Part shown: piece by piece, positions 6,855 to 16,501 of the stretch
Layout of the letters: each line of letters starts with the position of its first letter
Position numbering within the stretch: the first letter of the stretch is position 1
DNA from: Brevundimonas sp. Leaf363
GTDB taxonomy: Bacteria > Pseudomonadota > Alphaproteobacteria > Caulobacterales > Caulobacteraceae
Direction of reading: 5' to 3'
Assembly (NCBI RefSeq): GCF_001424025.1
Contig: NZ_LMPZ01000004.1
Coordinates: forward strand, 281,463 to 330,951
DNA length: 49,489 bases
The notes under the pieces: generated by a model
The model's input: the letters and a program-made list of their open reading frames with translations, nothing else
Database searches by the model: none
What the model was told of the DNA's origin: nothing
Translations under genes and position numbers: made by a program

Positions 6855-7840
6855 CGCGTCCACGCCTCCAGCCATGCCCCATCCGCCGCCCCTGGCCGCA
6901 TGATCAGCTGCCGCACCGTGTCGTTCAGCGGTGCGCCGCCCGTCACCGAGGCGCCGATGGCCAGCCCCGTCAGCACCGGCAGCACGCCCAGCGCCGCCGA
7001 CCCCACGCTCACGCCGTCCAGCACCGACAACCAGCTCGTCCCGGTGCGCGCGACGGCGCCCTTCACGGTCCGGCTGGCTGTCCGCGTCGTGGCCGACAGG
7101 GTCGTCGTGACATTGGCCAGCGACACCACGTGCTGCAGCGCGCCCGACGACTGGATCACCGCCCGGACCTTGTTCGCCGCCGTCCCGTCCGTCAGGTCAA
7201 AGATCACCCGGCCGGCGCCGGCGTCCCGCTCCAGCGCGATCTCGTACAGGACCGCGAAATCCTGCCCGGCGGGCACGCTGACCGCCGCCGTCGCCAGGTC
7301 GACGCCGCGCGTCGCCGCCGCCGAGCCCGTGACGATCGGCCGGCTGGGGAACGTCCCCAGCTCCAGCTGCGCCCGCTCCGGCCCGCCCGCGACCGTCAGC
7401 ACCACCGTCCCTGATGTGGTGATCGTCAGTGTTCGGACGCCGCCCGTCGGCGTGGCCGCTGCCGCGCCCCATCCAGACCCCACGGCCGTCCCCGCGGCCG
7501 CCGCGACCTGACCCGCCGCGCCCCAAGCGCTCAGCGCATAGGTCCCCGCCGCCAGCGTCACGGTCTGTCCGGCCGGCGCCGCGCTATTCAGAAGCAGATT
7601 GGTCCGCGCCTCTTCGACCAGCAGACCCCGGTCCGTGATCCGCGCCGCATCGGCCGCGAAGATCGCCAGCGTCCCGTCCGCCCGGAACGCCGTCCCGGCC
7701 CCGGCGCGCGAGACGCTGGCGCCCCGTGCATCGCCCGCCTTGCGCCCGGAGAACCACCGCCCGCGCTCGAACCCCAGCACCCAGCCGTCCGGCGCGGCCC
7801 TCAGCCCCGCCTCCGCCAGGCCTACCCCCAGCTCCAGCAT
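6851..7840 (-). CDS. Head spike/fibre protein (GhsB-like)
   Basis: A 329-residue protein with a fibre-like N-terminal part (VLGFERGRWFSGRKAG, ITDRGLLVEEARTNLLLNS). The EARTNLLLNS element and the beta-rich carbohydrate-binding-like region after it (GTYALSAWGAAG...LTITTSGTVVLTVAG) are typical of phage head-spike or fibre proteins. A lectin-like jelly-roll domain probably covers residues 165-325. In R. capsulatus, GhsA and GhsB form GTA head spikes that bind the recipient capsule, and this gene follows a spike-base homologue. The start overlaps the base gene stop by one base (TGATG). Binding specificity cannot be read from the sequence. Confidence 0.7.
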   Translation of the reverse strand: MLELGVGLAEAGLRAAPDGWVLGFERGRWFSGRKAGDARGASVSRAGAGTAFRADGTLAIFAADAARITDRGLLVEEARTNLLLNSAAPAGQTVTLAAGTYALSAWGAAGQVAAAAGTAVGSGWGAAAATPTGGVRTLTITTSGTVVLTVAGGPERAQLELGTFPSRPIVTGSAAATRGVDLATAAVSVPAGQDFAVLYEIALERDAGAGRVIFDLTDGTAANKVRAVIQSSGALQHVVSLANVTTTLSATTRTASRTVKGAVARTGTSWLSVLDGVSVGSAALGVLPVLTGLAIGASVTGGAPLNDTVRQLIMRPGAADGAWLEAWTR

Positions 7841-8109
7841 CAGTCGCTCAGCGCCACGATGAACGTGGCCGTCGTCCCGGTCGCCAGCACCCGGCGCACC
7901 TGGATCGGCGCATAGCCCGGCGCATGGGCCTTCAGCGTCACCGCCGAACCGCCGCTGGCCGGGATGACGGTCAGATCACCGCCCGAGCCGAGGTACAGCG
8001 CCTTGGCGTAGGTCGTCAGATCGACCGTGTCGCTGGGCGTCACCGGCTCGGCTCGCCGCGCCGGCGCGCCCGCCGACGGGGCCTGGTTCACATAGGCGTC
8101 CGCGCTCAT
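7840..8109 (-). CDS. Head spike base protein (GhsA / Rcc01079-like)
   Basis: An 89-residue protein with the pattern VTPSDTVDLTTYAKALYLGSGGDLTV followed by IQVRRVLATGTTATFIVAL. This matches what I recall of the spike base protein family named after R. capsulatus Rcc01079. The ATG at 8109 is preferred over the one at 8115 because the GAGGAG ribosome site then has normal spacing. It starts 16 bases after the terminase stop. In R. capsulatus the spike genes lie outside the main GTA cluster; here they sit between terminase and portal. Confidence 0.78.
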   Translation of the reverse strand: MSADAYVNQAPSAGAPARRAEPVTPSDTVDLTTYAKALYLGSGGDLTVIPASGGSAVTLKAHAPGYAPIQVRRVLATGTTATFIVALSD

Positions 8110-8125
8110 CCACATCTCCTCGTGT

Positions 8126-9328
8126 TCAGATCCATCGCAGCCGGGGCCCTTGCCGGCCCTCCAGCAGCAGTTCGGTCACGGCCCAGACCAGGGCGTCCGC
8201 GCGGTCCGGACTGCGCCGCCCGCCCCCGCGCTCGCCCGATCGGGCCTCACCCAGCGCCAGCATCTCTTCTTCCAGCAGGGCGAAATCGCCGCAGTGGGTG
8301 ACCCGCCCCTGTTCGTACAGGGCGGCCACCGGCTGGGCCCGGGCCGTCTTGCTGTATCGGGCGTGCACGCGGTGAACCGGGACCGGACACTCGGCCTGGG
8401 CCAGCATCGCCCGCACCATTTCGCCGCCCTGGTTGCCCTCGGCCACGATCTGCTGGACGCCGTACGTCAGCGCCGTCTCCACCGCCCGCCGCGCCCAGGC
8501 CAGGGGCGACAGCCCCCGCGCCGAGGCATCGGCCAGCACATAGGCCCGCTCGTCCCGCCGCCCGACGACCACCAGGCCGCAGGCGTCGCCCGTCTCCGTG
8601 ACCGGCGGATCGACCGCCAGCACGATGCGGTCCAGCACCGCCGGCCGGGGCCCGCGCGCCCGCTTCAGGTCCTCGGCCCGGAACAGGGCGCCGTCGGTCT
8701 CCACGACCTGCCCGACCAGCTCCTGCGCCGCCAGCCGCGTTCCGCCGTACAGCGTCTCCAGATGCTCCAGAAAGCCGGGCGACAGATGCTCGGCGTTGGC
8801 CGAACTGCCTGCCCGGTCCACCACCACGTCCCGCTCGGCCATCAACGATCGCAGCGCCTTGATCGGCCGGGGCGTCGTCGTCAGCACCAGCCGCGGCCAG
8901 TCGCCGCGCCGCAGCCCCATCCGCAGATTCCCCAGCACCACGTCCGGCGTCTTCCACGCGCAGAACTCGTCGCCCCACGCGGCGTGAAACTGCGGCCCGC
9001 GCAGACTGTCGGCGTCCTCGGCCGAAAAGGCGTAGGCCACGCTGCCGTTCTTCCACGCCAGCCGCCGCCGCGTGGCCTCCCAGCGCGGCGGCGTCGTGCC
9101 GCTCAGCGCCGCGATCCCGCTCGCCCCCTCGATCATCACCTCGCGCACGTCGTGCAGCGTGGGTCCGACCAGGGCCAGGGTGGCGCCGTCCATCGAGGCC
9201 ATGCGGTTGATGAACCACGCCCCCGCCAGCGTCTTGCCAGCCCCGCACCCGCCGAGCAGCAGCCAGGTCCGCCAGTCGGCGCCCCCCGGCATCTGGTGGT
9301 CATGCGGCGCCGGCGTCCGCCTCGCCAT
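8126..9328 (-). CDS. Large terminase subunit, DNA-packaging ATPase (GTA gp2-like)
   Basis: A 400-residue terminase with Walker A in WLLLGGCGAGKTLAGA, a Walker-B-like segment in AAWGDEFCAWK, the coupling motif VLTTTPRPIKAL, and a C-terminal RNase-H-fold nuclease whose acidic residues include VLAVDPPVTETGDACG and SPDRADALVWAVTELL. It packages host DNA into the particle head. ATG 9328 gives about 20 residues before the Walker A region; ATG 9292 is the alternative. The first Walker position is Cys, where Arg is more usual in this family. The start overlaps the upstream gene by 29 bases. Confidence 0.92.
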   Translation of the reverse strand: MARRTPAPHDHQMPGGADWRTWLLLGGCGAGKTLAGAWFINRMASMDGATLALVGPTLHDVREVMIEGASGIAALSGTTPPRWEATRRRLAWKNGSVAYAFSAEDADSLRGPQFHAAWGDEFCAWKTPDVVLGNLRMGLRRGDWPRLVLTTTPRPIKALRSLMAERDVVVDRAGSSANAEHLSPGFLEHLETLYGGTRLAAQELVGQVVETDGALFRAEDLKRARGPRPAVLDRIVLAVDPPVTETGDACGLVVVGRRDERAYVLADASARGLSPLAWARRAVETALTYGVQQIVAEGNQGGEMVRAMLAQAECPVPVHRVHARYSKTARAQPVAALYEQGRVTHCGDFALLEEEMLALGEARSGERGGGRRSPDRADALVWAVTELLLEGRQGPRLRWI

Positions 9329-9788
9329 GTTCAGCAGCCGCGCCCGGTGCGCGTGCGTCGTCTCGTTGCTTCGCCTCGCGCATTCGCTCGATGCGTTCCA
9401 GCCGGGATCGAAGCTCGGCTTCAAGCGCGGCGGTATCGAGATCGTCCCATTCGTCACGGCGATGATCGACCATCCTGTCCTCGTTTCCATGTCCGGCGGT
9501 CCGGGCCCCGGACGCCCGCTTGCACCGGCTTTCACGCAGCCGCTCCAGCAGGGTCGTCAGCGACAGCACATGCGCGACGTTGCGCGCGATGCCGGACCGG
9601 CACTGGGCGCGGCCCGTCTCGGACTTCACATCGCGCGGATCGTTCCGGGTCTTGACCAGCATCTCGACGCCCAGATCGACGTCGGCCTTCAGCGCCTCGA
9701 TCGTGCGCTCGGCCCAGGCGTCGAGCGTGGCGTTCGTGGGGGCGTCGGCGCCTTCGCCTGTCGCCGCCAAGTCCTCTTTTCCGGCCAT
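9300..9788 (-). CDS. Putative small terminase / gp1-like protein
   Basis: A 162-residue, highly charged, helical protein at the head of the cluster (LDAWAERTIEALKADVDLGVEMLVKTRNDPRDVKSETGRAQCR...LEAELRSRLERIERMREA). Being the first gene before the large terminase is the position of gene 1, the small terminase, in the R. capsulatus GTA. Sequence similarity to known small terminases is not obvious to me, so the role rests on position and helical, DNA-binding-like composition. No strong ribosome site precedes ATG 9788. Confidence 0.55.
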   Translation of the reverse strand: MAGKEDLAATGEGADAPTNATLDAWAERTIEALKADVDLGVEMLVKTRNDPRDVKSETGRAQCRSGIARNVAHVLSLTTLLERLRESRCKRASGARTAGHGNEDRMVDHRRDEWDDLDTAALEAELRSRLERIERMREAKQRDDARAPGAAAEHGEADAGAA

Positions 9789-9865
9789 GGACGAACACTA
9801 CAGGACCAGCGCACCTAGGCGCGCAGATCACATCGAGAATCGTCTAACACGCTGTAATCGCGCGT
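9789..9865 (-). promoter_or_regulatory. Likely promoter region of the GTA cluster
   Basis: This 77-base gap, comparatively AT-rich, separates the upstream YcgN-family gene (same strand) from the first GTA gene. It contains a GANTC site (GAATC near 9836). I see no convincing sigma-70 boxes. The GTA cluster could start here or be read from the upstream gene. Confidence 0.3.
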
Positions 9866-10405
9866 CTACTTGCGTCCAGCCTGCCTATCAGACCGGATCG
9901 GCCTGACACCCCGTTCGACCATGTACTCGGGCGCCTCGTAATCCAGCGCGTCCTCGGGCTCCCGCAGGGTCTCTTCGCTGATCGTCTGCCCCCGGACGGA
10001 CACGCCGGCCCGGTGCACGCTCTCCGGATCGCCGCTGACCAGCGGGTGCCAGTCCGCCAGATCCCGCCCCTCGTGGATCCGCCGGTATCCGCACGACTTG
10101 GGCATCCACTCCAGCGCCTCGATGTTCCCGGGCGTCAGCTTGATGCAGTCGGGCACGTGGGCCTTGCGGTTCACATAGTCGGAGCAGGCGCAGGTCTGCG
10201 GGTCGAACAGCTTGCAGTGAACCCGCGTCGGGATCACCTCGCCCGAATCCTCGTCCTCGAACCGCACCAGGCAGCACAGACCGCACCCGTCACATAGGCT
10301 CTCCCACTCGGCCGCAGACATCTCGGCCAGGCGCGTGGTTCGCCAGAAGGGTTCCGCGGGCCGCTCGTCTACCAGCGGCGTGGAAAGGGGCAGGTCGTGC
10401 GGCAT
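9866..10405 (-). CDS. YcgN-family cysteine cluster protein (UPF0260)
   Basis: A 179-residue protein of the YcgN / UPF0260 family. It has the hallmark clustered cysteines CDGCGLCC, then CKLFDPQTCACSDY, PDCIKL and PKSCGYR, which probably bind zinc or an iron-sulfur cluster. The N-terminal FWRTTRLAEMSAAEWESLC is family-typical. The biochemical role is unknown. It lies upstream of the GTA cluster on the same strand, with a 77-base gap. Confidence 0.93.
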   Translation of the reverse strand: MPHDLPLSTPLVDERPAEPFWRTTRLAEMSAAEWESLCDGCGLCCLVRFEDEDSGEVIPTRVHCKLFDPQTCACSDYVNRKAHVPDCIKLTPGNIEALEWMPKSCGYRRIHEGRDLADWHPLVSGDPESVHRAGVSVRGQTISEETLREPEDALDYEAPEYMVERGVRPIRSDRQAGRK

Positions 10406-10527
10406 GAAAGCCCCTTACCCCGAGACGGCGCCCAAGTCGCGGCGCCGTGCGCGGCGACGCCCCCACGGCGACCATCGGCGACGAACGCCGTGGCGGTCGG
10501 TCCGGCGGCGCCCTATATCGCCGCCCC

Positions 10528-12372
<1,845 letters not shown>

Positions 12373-12415
12373 CCGACCTCTTGCATCGAAACAGCGCGCT
12401 CGTCACGGTTGTGGG

Positions 12416-12817
12416 ATGTCGAACGGCGCTCCACTAAAGATCAAGGCGGCCCCAAAAATCCGTCAGATGTACTGGTGCGACTTTCGAGGCGATCACCTGC
12501 TTCCCGAGATGGGCAAGAAGCGGCCTGTAATGATTGTATCCTACCGCAACACGCTGCACGGCATCGCGCTGGTGATACCCACATCCACCGATCCGCAAGA
12601 AGGACAGAGCACGGCCTGGGCTCATAAGTTGTCCTTCAAGCCTGATGGCAAAAGCGAGTCCTGGCTGGTCTGCAATCACCTCTACACCGTCTCGACACGT
12701 CGGCTTGAACCTCTTCATGGCAAGACGATTCCGCGAATGGGCGAGGCCGAGTTCGAGCGCGTGATGGAGCGTCTGGGTCAGTGGCTGCCGGCCCTTCCTC
12801 CCGTCCCGACTGCTTGA
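12416..12817 (+). CDS. MazF/PemK-family toxin-like protein without adjacent antitoxin
   Basis: A 133-residue protein with the MazF/PemK fold pattern: RQMYWCDF (the G-x-v-y-wvdf-like first strand), KKRPVMIVSYR (the RPv.vis.n strand), ALVIPTST, and VCNHLYTVSTRRL (the d...l...r segment). MazF proteins are ribosome-independent mRNA endonucleases paired with an upstream antitoxin. The 43 bases between uup and this gene leave no room for one, and nothing downstream looks like one. The start at ATG 12416 has a weak ribosome site. Confidence 0.8.
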   Translation: MSNGAPLKIKAAPKIRQMYWCDFRGDHLLPEMGKKRPVMIVSYRNTLHGIALVIPTSTDPQEGQSTAWAHKLSFKPDGKSESWLVCNHLYTVSTRRLEPLHGKTIPRMGEAEFERVMERLGQWLPALPPVPTA

Positions 12818-12844
12818 CAAGACATCAACCCCTACCGATATAGA
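12814..12844 (+). promoter_or_regulatory. Sigma-70-type promoter candidate
   Basis: TTGACA at 12814-12819 is followed after 17-19 bases by GATATA/TATAGA (12837-12844). This is a near-consensus housekeeping promoter just past the MazF-like gene, with no coding gene after it. It probably drives the small RNA candidate that ends at 12930. Confidence 0.55.
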
Positions 12845-12930
12845 AGTCACTCGCGGCTCCGAAAGGATGTCCGTTTCCCGCAAGGGAGTGACTGGCGAAG
12901 GGCGTTCCTAACGGGACGCCCTTTCGTTTT
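12845..12930 (+). ncRNA. Candidate small RNA with intrinsic terminator
   Basis: An 86-base element after the promoter. The arms AGTCACTC (12845-12852) and GAGTGACT (12886-12893) pair, and GCGG/CCGC pair inside. The transcript would end in a GC-rich hairpin, AAGGGCGT...ACGCCCTT (12898-12923), followed by TCGTTTT. The exposed loop contains TCCGAAAGGATGTCCG. No Rfam family was recognised. The predicted transcription start falls within the first arm, so the 5' end is uncertain. Confidence 0.5.
12898..12930 (+). terminator. Intrinsic terminator
   Basis: The stem AAGGGCGT...ACGCCCTT is followed by TCGTTTT. It ends the small RNA candidate and could also stop transcription from the MazF-like gene. 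Confidence 0.7.
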
Positions 12931-12950
12931 GCGGCTCGGTCGTCCTCACC

Positions 12951-13490
12951 GTTTCTGTGGACAGCGTCAAGCTGTGGATGAGGCGATGGATTTTTCCGCC
13001 CACCCACAGTTCGTCAGCTGCTTATGCACCGCCCGCCGAGCAGTTCCGCACAGCCCTCATCAGACAGCCGCTTGTCGGATCGCCGCTTTGGGCGGACCTT
13101 CCAGGTGCCGAGGGACACGGCGGCGCGGAAATCCAGCGAGAGCGGGGTTTCAAGCGGGTCGGTCCGGCTCTCTGAACGGCGGGTTTCGTGCAGTCTTCGG
13201 ACCGGACGCAACCAGCCGGCAGGGCCCAGGCTCCCGAACGAATGGCTTCGGCCGATGCGTTCACGGAGAACCAGGCCGGGATCCAAGGACGGCGTCGGGG
13301 CGACCCGACGGAACGCCGAAGGCCAGGGGCCGCCAGGTACAGCCGACCGCCCACGGGGTTCGCCCCGCCGGCGCCCAGGCCAGGGCCGAACCCTCAAGGC
13401 CAGGTCCAACCCGGACTTGAAGGGCCTGAGCATTCTCGCAAGGCGACGGCTTCGGCCAGACCCTCGAGAGGCTCAGGCCCTTTTCACGTC
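12951..13490 (+). ncRNA. Gene-poor stretch: candidate long structured RNA
   Basis: No reading frame here looks like a protein. The plus strand holds many compact hairpins closed by stable tetraloops: GTC-TTCG-GAC (13194-13203), GGC-TTCG-GCC (13244-13253 and 13448-13457), GGGG-TTCG-CCCC (13355-13366), and GTCGGG-GCGA-CCCGAC (13294-13309). It closes with GGGCCTGAGC...GCTCAGGCCC followed by TTTT (13422-13484). UUCG and GNRA loops on one strand suggest a folded RNA rather than coding DNA. I looked for RNase P RNA, tmRNA, SRP RNA and 6S signatures and found none. The remaining bases to 13656 hold nothing I can name except the leader of the next small gene. Confidence 0.4.
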
Positions 13491-13656
13491 TGCGCGCTCC
13501 GCTCTGCAGGGCGAGTGTACGGTAGCCGCCCTATCTCTACCCGCGCGCAGGGGTTATACAGGCTGCATCGCGACTGACGGCCCTTTGGCGTTCGCGACTG
13601 AGAGAGATCGGTATCGCACGCCGCACACTTTCGCCGTTTCCCGCGAAAGATCGGAC

Positions 13657-13839
13657 ATGCAGCAGTACCAGATCCAGCTGGAGCGCCCCACGGGAGCGCT
13701 CGACCTCGAGCCCATCGATCCCACCGACGCCCGAACGGCCTATGACCACTGCGTCGAGCGCCTCGAGAAGGATCCTGAGGTGACCGCCATCCACCTGCAC
13801 CTGGGCCAGACGCGCATCCATACGATCCGCCGCCGCTGA
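13657..13839 (+). CDS. Small conserved-looking protein, unknown
   Basis: A 60-residue, acidic-then-basic protein (MQQYQIQLERPTGALDLEPI...VTAIHLHLGQTRIHTIRRR) with a beta-alpha-beta look and no membrane segment. ATG 13657 follows GCGAAAGATCGGAC, which has a weak purine stretch. The long upstream extension of the same frame runs through the structured-RNA candidate and is not protein-like. Function unknown. Confidence 0.6.
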   Translation: MQQYQIQLERPTGALDLEPIDPTDARTAYDHCVERLEKDPEVTAIHLHLGQTRIHTIRRR

Positions 13840-13892
13840 TCGGGCGGCGCGCGCCTTCCTTTCAGTCCTCCGCCCCTCTAACGTCCGCACCC

Positions 13893-14951
13893 ATGTCCTG
13901 GGACGCGACTCGCCGCCTTCTGACCGACCGCCGCGCCCTGCTGGGCGGGGCCGCCGCACTGGGCGTGGGCGGCGTGCTGGCCGCCCTGTCGTCGTGCGGC
14001 CGCACCGAGGCGCCGGTGGACGAACAGGGCCGCGTGCGCCTGCGCTTCGCCACCGACTGGCGCGCCCAGGCCGAGCACGGCGGCTTCTACATGGCCCTGG
14101 CCACCGGGGCCTATGAGAAGCGCGGCCTGAACGTCCAGATCATCCAGGGCGGGCCGGGCGTGAACGTGCCCCAGCTGCTGGCCTCCAGCGCGGTCGAGCT
14201 GGGCATGGGCTCCAACAGCTTCATCCCCCTGAACCTGGCCGCCGAGGGCGCGCCGGTGAAGGCCGTCGCCGCCTTCTTCCAGAAGGACCCCCAGGTCCTG
14301 ATCGCTCACCCCGACCCCAAGCTTCAGACCATCGCGGACCTGAAGGGTCGGCCGATCCTGCTGGCCGACGCCTCGGTCAACGCCTTCTGGGTCTGGCTGA
14401 AGGCCAAGTACGGCTTCACCGACGACCAGGTCCGCAAATACACCTTCAACCTGGCGCCCTTCCTGGCCGACGAGCGGGCGGTCCAGCAGGGCTACCTGAC
14501 CTCCGAGCCCTATACGATCCGCAAGGAGGCGGGCTTCGAGCCCAAGGTCTTCCTGCTGGCCGACGAAGGCTACCCGTCCTACGCCACCATGGTCCTGGCC
14601 CCCAACGCCTTCGCCCGCGACAACGCGGAGGCCCTGCGCGGCTTCATCGCCGCGTCGGCCGAGGGCTGGCGCGACTACATCCGGGGCGAAAAGGCGGCGG
14701 TCGCGGCGGCCGACGCCCTGATCCGCAAGGACAACCCGGAGATGACCCAGGACGTCCTGGACCAGGCCCGCGCCGCCCTGCGCGACAACGGCGTGGTCGA
14801 TGGCGGCGATGCGGCCCTCTATGGCCTGGGCGCCATGACGCCGGACCGCTGGCAGGCCTTCTTCGACGTCACCTCCCAGGCCGGCGTCTATCCCCCCAAC
14901 CTGAACTGGCGCGACGCCTTCACCGACAGCTACCTGCCGGGCCGTGGCTGA
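13893..14951 (+). CDS. ABC importer substrate-binding lipoprotein, NMT1/THI5-like
   Basis: A 352-residue periplasmic-binding protein of the NMT1/THI5-like family. The N-terminus combines a twin-arginine-like DRRALLGGAAALG segment and a lipobox ending LSSC (Cys about 35). The mature domain has LRFATDWRAQAEHGGFYMAL, ATGAYEKRGLNVQI and FLADERAVQQGYLTSEPYT, patterns seen in ThiY-type proteins that bind thiamine-pathway pyrimidines; riboflavin or sulfonate relatives share them. Its stop overlaps the GTG start of the ATPase gene, so all three transport genes form one operon. No TPP riboswitch is visible in the 53 bases upstream. Substrate uncertain. Confidence 0.85.
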   Translation: MSWDATRRLLTDRRALLGGAAALGVGGVLAALSSCGRTEAPVDEQGRVRLRFATDWRAQAEHGGFYMALATGAYEKRGLNVQIIQGGPGVNVPQLLASSAVELGMGSNSFIPLNLAAEGAPVKAVAAFFQKDPQVLIAHPDPKLQTIADLKGRPILLADASVNAFWVWLKAKYGFTDDQVRKYTFNLAPFLADERAVQQGYLTSEPYTIRKEAGFEPKVFLLADEGYPSYATMVLAPNAFARDNAEALRGFIAASAEGWRDYIRGEKAAVAAADALIRKDNPEMTQDVLDQARAALRDNGVVDGGDAALYGLGAMTPDRWQAFFDVTSQAGVYPPNLNWRDAFTDSYLPGRG

Positions 14952-15687
14952 GATCGGCGCCGCCGCGCTTCACGGCGTGGTCGTGCGCTACGCCGGCGCA
15001 GCCATCGGGCCGCTCGACCTGACGGTCGCACCCGGCGAGATTGTCGCCCTGGTCGGCGCCTCGGGGGCGGGCAAGTCGACCGCGCTGCGCCTGATCGCGG
15101 GGCTCGAGGCGCCCACCGAAGGCACGGTGCATCGCGCCCCCGGCGGCATCGGCTTCGTCTTCCAGAGCCCGACCCTGATGCCCTGGGCCGACATTCAGAC
15201 CAACGTCGCCCTGCCGCTGGAGTTGAAGGGTCGGCCCGACGCTCGGACCCGCGCGGCCGAGGCCCTGACCGCCGTGGGCCTCGGCGACCGCCTCGGCGCC
15301 TATCCGGCCCAGCTGTCCGGCGGCATGGCCATGCGCGCGTCCCTGGCCCGCGCCCTGGTCGCCCAGCCGTCCCTGCTGCTGCTGGACGAACCCTTCGCGG
15401 CCCTGGACAGCGTCACCCGTCGCAGCCTGATCGAGGACCTGCACGCCCTGTGGGCCGCATCCCCCGTCCGCCCCGCCATCGTCTTCGTCACCCATGACGT
15501 GGACGAGGCGGTCTATCTGGCCCAGCGCGTCGTGGTGCTGGACGCCCGCACGGGCCGCGTCGTCCAGGCGCGCCCCACGCCCGGCGCCCTGCCCCGCCCC
15601 GACCGCTGGCGCGCCGACCCCGCCTACCGGGAGGCCGTCGAGGCCGTGACCCAGGCCCTGGCCGCCGCCATGGAGCCGGCGGCATGA
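14944..15687 (+). CDS. ABC importer ATPase (ThiZ/SsuB/TauB-like)
   Basis: A 247-residue ATPase with Walker A GASGAGKST, Q-loop FVFQSPTLMPWADI (the LMPW form is typical of nitrate/sulfonate/pyrimidine importers), signature LSGGMAMR, Walker B LLLLDEPFAALD and switch His in VTHDVDEAVYLAQR. It starts at GTG 14944, overlapping the binding-protein gene by eight bases, and its stop overlaps the permease ATG. It powers import through the adjacent permease. Confidence 0.92.
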   Translation: MAEIGAAALHGVVVRYAGAAIGPLDLTVAPGEIVALVGASGAGKSTALRLIAGLEAPTEGTVHRAPGGIGFVFQSPTLMPWADIQTNVALPLELKGRPDARTRAAEALTAVGLGDRLGAYPAQLSGGMAMRASLARALVAQPSLLLLDEPFAALDSVTRRSLIEDLHALWAASPVRPAIVFVTHDVDEAVYLAQRVVVLDARTGRVVQARPTPGALPRPDRWRADPAYREAVEAVTQALAAAMEPAA

Positions 15688-16442
15688 GCCGCCTCCTGCC
15701 GCCCCTGCTGTTGATGGCCGCCTTGCTGCTGGCTTGGGAGATCGCCTGCCGCGCCCTGGCCGTGCCCAGCTATATCCTGCCCCCGCCGTCGGCTGTGGTT
15801 CAGGCCCTGCTCCAGTCTGCCCCCGTGCTGCTGGCCTCGGCCGCGCGCACCTTCTGGATGGCGCTTCAGGCCCTGATCGCCGCCGGCGTCGTGGGCGGCG
15901 GCCTGGCCCTGCTGGTCTCTCTCAGCCCGGCCGCCGAGCCCGCCGTCCGCCCCTTGGCGGTCATCGTCCAGGTCACGCCCGTCGTGGCCATCGCGCCGCT
16001 GGTGGTGATCTGGGCCGGGCTGGACCACGCCGACCGCGCCGTCATCGCCTTGGCCGCGGCCGTCGCCGTCTATCCGCTGTTCTCGGGCGTGCTGGCGGGG
16101 CTGAAGTCCGCTGACCCGGACCTGGAGCGCCTGTTCGACCTGTACGGGGCCGGCCGCCTCCAGCGTCTGGCCCGCCTGCGCCTGCCCGCCGCCGCCCCCT
16201 TCGCGCTGGAGGGCCTGCGCGTCGCCGTGGGCCTCAGCCTGATCGGCGCCGTGGTGGCCGAGTTCGTGGCCGGCTCAGGGACCACCCAGGGGTTGGCGTG
16301 GCGCCTGCTGGAGGCCGGCAATCGCCTTCGCACCGCCGAGATGCTGGCCGCCGTCGTCTGCCTGGCCGTTCTGGGCCTTCTGCTGAACGCGGCCGCCGGC
16401 GCGCTGGAGCGATCCGTGATGCGGCGACGCCTCGGCCGTTAG
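15684..16442 (+). CDS. ABC importer permease (ThiX/SsuC/TauC-like)
   Basis: A 252-residue inner-membrane permease of the BPD_transp_1 type with about six hydrophobic helices. The EAA-type coupling loop reads DLYGAGRLQRLARLRLPAAAP, and EFVAGSGTTQGLAWRLLEA follows, as in SsuC/TauC/ThiX proteins. The ATG overlaps the ATPase stop by four bases. With the two preceding genes it forms a complete three-component importer. Confidence 0.92.
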   Translation: MSRLLPPLLLMAALLLAWEIACRALAVPSYILPPPSAVVQALLQSAPVLLASAARTFWMALQALIAAGVVGGGLALLVSLSPAAEPAVRPLAVIVQVTPVVAIAPLVVIWAGLDHADRAVIALAAAVAVYPLFSGVLAGLKSADPDLERLFDLYGAGRLQRLARLRLPAAAPFALEGLRVAVGLSLIGAVVAEFVAGSGTTQGLAWRLLEAGNRLRTAEMLAAVVCLAVLGLLLNAAAGALERSVMRRRLGR

Positions 16443-16501
16443 CGCGGGGTTAAGCGGTCAAGCCTTACCTTCAGGCCCTGTCTGTCGGCGAAGGCTACCC
16501 C

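Noticed and set aside
9300..9655. Large plus-strand open frames opposite terminase (8150-9655)
   Set aside because: They are antisense shadows of the terminase and small-terminase genes, with Arg/Pro/His-rich translations and no recognisable family.
12951..12985. Two DnaA-box-like sequences (TGTGGACA, TGTGGATGA), possible origin
   Set aside because: One matches TTATCCACA at 8 of 9 positions, but there is no AT-rich unwinding region, no cluster of boxes and no origin-linked gene nearby.
12951..13490. RNase P RNA, tmRNA, SRP RNA or 6S RNA
   Set aside because: I searched both strands for the GAGGAAAGTCCGGGC motif of RNase P, the alphaproteobacterial tmRNA tag (ANDN...), the SRP GGTCAGG core and 6S arrangement, and none is present.
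13024..13839. Long open frames through the structured-RNA region (plus and minus strands)
   Set aside because: The translations are Arg/Pro/Gly-rich with no fold-like pattern and occur in several frames at once, as expected in GC-rich non-coding DNA. Only the last 60 residues of one frame look real.
13840..13892. TPP riboswitch before the ABC importer operon
   Set aside because: A Thi-type importer might have one, but the 53-base gap is too short and lacks the CTGAGA and thi-box motifs.
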